From JBHHYR01 sp046757585 (GTDB lineage Bacteria > Desulfobacterota > Binatia > HRBIN30): DNA of 8,348 nt. The first letter of the stretch is position 1. Each line of letters opens with the position of its first letter. Position numbers and translations under genes: made by a program. This document shows positions 5,738-8,348 of the stretch, in pieces. The stretch covers positions 1-8,348 of the forward strand of contig JBHHYR010000172.1 in NCBI GenBank assembly GCA_046757585.1, in the 5' to 3' direction. The notes below the pieces were generated by a model, which saw only the letters and a list, made by a program, of their open reading frames with translations, was not told where the DNA came from and ran no database searches.

Positions 5738-7121
5738 AGACAATCTTTTCCCGATGCGCGGTGACGCCGCGGGTGGCGTTGCGTGCGTCGACGACGAGGC
5801 GGCTTGCTCGGACGATGAAGTCGTAGTCGAAGACCGAGTGATCCGTCACGATGACCACCGCATCCGCCTGTGCCAGCTCCGCTTCCGTCAGCGGCACCGA
5901 GCGCAGCTGGAAGTCATACTGCCGGGACCGCTTTAGGACCGGCACATACGGGTCATGATATGCGATCCGCGCGCGCTTGCGTTCAAGCAGCTCCATCACC
6001 TTGAAAGCGGGTGACTCGTGGTCATCGTCGACGTCGCGCTTGTAGGCGACGCCCAGGATGAGAATCCGGGAGCCACTGACACTCTTGCCGCGCTCGTTCA
6101 GCGCCTCGGTCAGCTTGTCCACGACGTACCCGTGCATCGCGTGGTTGATCTCGCCGGCCAACTCGATGAAACGCGTCGTCAGCTCGTACTGCCGCGCCCG
6201 CCAAGTCAGATAGAAGGGATCGATCGGGATGCAGTGCCCACCGAGGCCCGGGCCGGGATAAAAGGGGGTGAACCCGAAAGGCTTGGTCGCGGCCGCGTTG
6301 ATCACCTCCCACACGTCCAGCCCCATCCGATCGAAGAGCACCTTCAGCTCATTGACCAACGCAATGTTCACGCTGCGGTAGATGTTTTCCAAGAGCTTGG
6401 CAGCTTCTGCGACCCGCGCGTGTGACACGAGCACGACGCGCTCGACGGCGCTGCCGTACAGCGCTGCCGCGACCTTGCCGCACACCGGTGTCACACCACC
6501 AACCAGCTTCGGGATCGTGCGGGTACTGTACGCCGTGTTGTTCGGATCTTCGCGCTCCGGCGAATAGGCGAGATAAAAGTCGTCACCGCATACCAGCCCG
6601 GTGCGCTCGAGCACGGGCTGCACCACTTCTTCCGTGGTCCCCGGGTACGTCGTGCTTTCCAGCACGACCAGCTGACCGGTCCGCAGGTGTGGGGCGACGG
6701 CCTCCGCCGTGCTGGCGACGAAGGACAGATCCGGCTCGCGGTTCGGCGTGAGCGGAGTGGGCACGCAGATGACAATCCCGTCGCACTGCCTCAGGAGCTT
6801 GTACTCGCTCGTGGGGAAGAATCCGCGGGAGCCTGCGGGAGGCGGTGCCGCGCGCAACAACCCCCGCAGGCGCGTCGCCGGTACGTGCCGGATGTACGAT
6901 CGACCTTGGGACAGCGCCCGCACCTTCGCCGGGTCACAGTCGAAGCCGATCGCGGCGTAGCCGGCCTCCGCAAACGTGCCGGCCAGCGGCAGGCCGACGT
7001 AACCCAAACCAATCACACCGACCACAGCGTGGCGCCGGTGAAACTTGTCAAGCAGCTCGGTCGCATAGTCGCGTTCTCCCGCCACTTCGATGGCGACGCT
7101 CTGCAGTTTGCTCACTGCCAT
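5730..7121 (-). CDS. Nucleotide-sugar 6-dehydrogenase, UDP-GlcNAc dehydrogenase type (WbpA-like)
   Basis: This cytoplasmic enzyme oxidises C6 of a UDP-sugar to the uronic acid with two NAD+. The 463-residue product has the three-domain UDP-glucose/UDP-ManNAc dehydrogenase layout: Rossmann motif VIGLGYVGLPLA (36-47), CVPTPLTPNREPDLS (119-133), LESTTYPGTTEEV (154-166), YSPEREDPNN (186-195), AAKLLENIYRSVNIALVNEL (240-259), the central K280, and the nucleophile C297 in GPGLGGHCIPIDPFYLTW (290-307). A C-terminal Rossmann-like domain follows, with ILILGVAYKRDVDDDHESPA (353-372). The PGPGLGGHCIPIDPFYLTW form is typical of WbpA-type UDP-GlcNAc 6-dehydrogenases, so UDP-GlcNAcA is the likeliest product; UDP-ManNAc, made by the epimerase at 358, is the main alternative substrate. 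I prefer the ATG at 7121, preceded by AAAGGA ten bases upstream, over a GTG at 7151. The gene is translationally coupled to the amide ligase by an 8-bp overlap. Repeat elements separate it from the glycosyltransferase. Confidence 0.93.
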   Translation of the reverse strand: MAVSKLQSVAIEVAGERDYATELLDKFHRRHAVVGVIGLGYVGLPLAGTFAEAGYAAIGFDCDPAKVRALSQGRSYIRHVPATRLRGLLRAAPPPAGSRGFFPTSEYKLLRQCDGIVICVPTPLTPNREPDLSFVASTAEAVAPHLRTGQLVVLESTTYPGTTEEVVQPVLERTGLVCGDDFYLAYSPEREDPNNTAYSTRTIPKLVGGVTPVCGKVAAALYGSAVERVVLVSHARVAEAAKLLENIYRSVNIALVNELKVLFDRMGLDVWEVINAAATKPFGFTPFYPGPGLGGHCIPIDPFYLTWRARQYELTTRFIELAGEINHAMHGYVVDKLTEALNERGKSVSGSRILILGVAYKRDVDDDHESPAFKVMELLERKRARIAYHDPYVPVLKRSRQYDFQLRSVPLTEAELAQADAVVIVTDHSVFDYDFIVRASRLVVDARNATRGVTAHREKIVYA

Positions 7122-7194
7122 GAATGGCTCATCCTTTCGCCCATCTCCCACGACACGGGAGAACCGATGAGGGTGATGCGTGTCTCATACCAGC

Positions 7195-7363
7195 TTCCTT
7201 CTCCCGGATGGGAGAAGGTGAGGATGAGGGGGATGAGACATTGGCGAAGCCCACCTGCGTTTTTTCTCCCTGTGTGTCGAGGCCCCACTCAGCGTCCAAT
7301 AAGGTCGCCTGCGGCAGCATCACATCCCCCTCACCCTGACCCTCTCCCGTCCGGGCGAGGGAA
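7195..7363. mobile_element. MITE-like inverted-repeat element, copy 2
   Basis: The left arm (about 7195-7235) and right arm (about 7323-7363) are near reverse complements of each other. They match the arms of copy 1 (CTTCTCCCGGATGGGAGAAGG and its partner CCCTCACCCTGACC). The interior 7243-7315 is the reverse complement of 1695-1774, sharing GGCGAAGCCCACCT at one end, and CAATAAGGTCGCC and GCGGCA at the other. This is the shortest version: it lacks the CTCCCCTTG hairpin and the AATGCGGTTCGCAACC segment found in copies 1 and 3. It lies 74 bases or more upstream of the dehydrogenase start. Confidence 0.7.
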
Positions 7364-7472
7364 TTCTAGAGAAGTGCCCTCTCATCGGCCCTGTCGGGGA
7401 ACTGAGCATGTCCCACATCTCCGGGCTCTGGAGCCCGGGGGGCCGACGAGGGTGATGGGTCTTGCATACCAG
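7364..7472. repeat. Spacer between copies 2 and 3, built of shared modules
   Basis: No gene is visible. The stretch GAGAAGTGCCCTCTCATCGG followed by CCCTGTCGGGG resembles about 7806-7835 and, on the minus strand, about 65-95. CCCACATCTCCGGGCTCTGGA (7411-7431) matches minus-strand 162-182. GACGAGGGTGATGGGTCTTGCATACCAG (about 7445-7472) repeats 7165-7193 directly, so a direct repeat of roughly 95 bases spans about 7164-7258 and 7443-7538. Confidence 0.6.
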
Positions 7473-7775
7473 GTTCCTTCTCCCGGATGGCAGAAGCCCA
7501 GGATGAGGGGGATTAAATGGTTGGCGAAGCCCACCTCCGCTTTTTCGTCCTCCGCGCGCCTGTGGGCCGCACAGAGTATGCAACAAAAAGGTCACCCGCG
7601 GCGGTCTCCCCTTGGCAAGGGGAGACGGGCAGGAAGGTGGAGTTTCTGACTTCGACCCCTCTTCCATTCTCCCCTTACCAAGGGGAGACACAGAGGGGTG
7701 GGAATTCCAATGCGGTTCGCAACCACCAGCCATCATATCCTCCTCACCCTGACCCTCTCCCATCCGGGCGAGGGG
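7473..7775. mobile_element. MITE-like inverted-repeat element, copy 3
   Basis: The left arm (about 7473-7512) and right arm (about 7730-7775) form the same inverted pair as copies 1 and 2, though the left arm has drifted (ATGGCAGAAGCCC). The interior holds the 7523-7603 module, then two hairpins of one type: CTCCCCTTGGCAAGGGGAG (7606-7624), identical to 1778-1796, and CTCCCCTTACCAAGGGGAG (7669-7687). Bases 7667-7775 are about 90% identical to 1776-1884. Relative to copy 1, the module and hairpin blocks are arranged differently around the arms, so these copies have been shuffled and not merely duplicated. Confidence 0.7.
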
Positions 7776-7851
7776 ACTGACACACTGAGACGCGGAGAGG
7801 GGATTGAGAAGCGCCCCCGCATCGGGACCCTGTCGTGGAGAGGCAACTGCA
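7776..7851. repeat. Repeat tail downstream of the glycosyltransferase
   Basis: CGGAGAGGGGATTGAGAAGCG (7793-7813) resembles the outer end of copy 1 at 1893-1914. The following CCGCATCGGGACCCTGTCG (7816-7834) matches the minus strand of about 78-97. This repeat sequence reaches to within about 20 bases of the glycosyltransferase stop codon. No terminator with a T-run is seen. Confidence 0.55.
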
Positions 7852-8348
7852 TTAGATCGCGCAAGCCGCGAGGCGTGCCTCCAATACCGGCGCGCCGCCG
7901 GCCGCGGGTAAACACGCATCGAGTAGCTCCAGGTTCGGCTGCCAGCGGTAGCGCGCCTGGATCAGCCGAAAGGCCGCCTCAACGAGGCAGCGACGGCGCG
8001 CTGCGTTACGCCATAGGTCAACTACGGCCGTCGCGAATTGCGACTCCGTCCCGGCCACGAGCACGTGCTCCCCAGGCTGGACCTCCAGGCCTTCGACGGC
8101 GCGCGGAGACGCCACCACCGGGACCTGCATGGCCATCGCCTCCAGAATCTTATTCTGCACGCCACGCCCAAGCTGCAGCGGCGCGACGTATACCCGCGCC
8201 TGGCTGAAGTACGGTCTGATGTCGGGTACCGAGCCCGCAATTTCGAACGTACCGTCGTGGCGCTTCACTTCCTGCAGCAGACTGGCGGGCGGGGGGTGGC
8301 CGCCCCCAACCCACCCCCCTTGCGGGGGCTGACCCCCCACCCCGGGCC
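7852..8348 (-). CDS. GT4-type glycosyltransferase, C-terminal part (5' end outside window)
   Basis: Only the C-terminal half is present; the frame stays open to the window edge. The visible portion has the donor-nucleotide-binding lobe of a GT-B, family 4 enzyme: GSVPDIRPYFSQARVYVAPLQLGRGVQNKILEAMAMQVPVVASPRAVEGL, followed by a region like GEHVLVAGTESQFATAVVDLW. The LGRGVQNKILEAMA word with the E of the EX7E-type site, and PVVASPRAVEGL, resemble sugar transferases of PEP-CTERM/EpsH1-associated loci (the stp1 type). The enzyme would transfer a sugar from a nucleotide donor to a growing glycan at the cytoplasmic membrane face. Homology becomes convincing from about LLQEVKRHDGTFEIAG (8280 downwards). 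Before that the frame crosses a G/C-rich tract that reads as glycine/proline-rich sequence and is probably not native. It is co-directional with the dehydrogenase but 730 bases away. Confidence 0.82.
   Translation of the reverse strand, partial: PGVGGQPPQGGWVGGGHPPPASLLQEVKRHDGTFEIAGSVPDIRPYFSQARVYVAPLQLGRGVQNKILEAMAMQVPVVASPRAVEGLEVQPGEHVLVAGTESQFATAVVDLWRNAARRRCLVEAAFRLIQARYRWQPNLELLDACLPAAGGAPVLEARLAACAI
8287..8348. repeat. G/C-rich low-complexity tract with hairpin inside the glycosyltransferase frame
   Basis: The last 60 bases consist almost only of C and G runs, including GGGGGGTGGC, CCCCCAACCCACCCCCC and CCCCCTTGCGGGGG, which can fold on itself. In the glycosyltransferase frame it reads as G, P, W and Q-rich sequence unlike the expected beta-strand leading to a VG-x-PP turn. 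It may be another intergenic-type palindrome inserted in the gene, or an assembly breakpoint at a repeat. Confidence 0.5.

Noticed and set aside
7320..7919. Long minus-strand open frame across the repeat region (199 codons), and a similar plus-strand frame at 6687-7649
   Set aside because: They consist of repeat modules and antisense dehydrogenase sequence, have low-complexity Pro/Ser/Arg-rich products, and no recognisable domain.

Overview
The window comes from a GC-rich bacterium, probably an uncultured Gram-negative. Desulfobacterota, Myxococcota or Binatota-like lineages would fit, but that is a low-confidence guess from gene content and repeat style only. It covers part of a surface polysaccharide or exopolysaccharide locus. 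The five large genes are a UDP-GlcNAc 2-epimerase (plus strand) and, on the minus strand in transcription order, a glycosyltransferase (cut by the window edge), a WbpA-like nucleotide-sugar 6-dehydrogenase, an asparagine-synthetase-like amide ligase and a FemAB/CelD-type acyltransferase. This mix resembles exosortase/PEP-CTERM-associated EPS loci, although no exosortase is in view.

Layout. Bases 1-345 are a patchwork of intergenic palindromic repeats. The epimerase occupies 358-1521. Bases 1522-2107 lie between convergent genes and hold a MITE-like element with long inverted repeats (about 1593-1914) and a separate 14-bp inverted repeat. The acyltransferase is at 3244-2108. Bases 3256-3867 hold a compact cassette: a small four-helix-bundle (23S rRNA IVP / S23 family) gene on the plus strand, flanked by two arrays of a degenerate 10-bp repeat in opposite orientations. 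The amide ligase (5737-3854) and dehydrogenase (7121-5730) overlap by 8 bp. Bases 7122-7851 carry two more MITE-like copies. The glycosyltransferase C-terminal half is at 8348-7852, and its upstream end runs into a very G/C-rich tract at the window edge.

How it fits together. The epimerase and dehydrogenase would supply N-acetylated hexosamine or uronic acid nucleotide sugars. The glycosyltransferase would use such donors. The amide ligase and acyltransferase are candidates for decorating the glycan or its carrier, for example by amidating a uronic acid (inference).

The most unusual signal is the four-helix-bundle cassette. It sits between two co-directional genes of the minus-strand operon, runs against them, is bounded by inverted decamer arrays phased at about one DNA helical turn, and its right array supplies the last codons and stop of the amide ligase. 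It looks like a small inserted element with no recognisable transposase. The second odd signal is that the ligase has a decayed glutaminase domain (Thr in place of the nucleophilic Cys) beside an intact ATP-pyrophosphatase domain.
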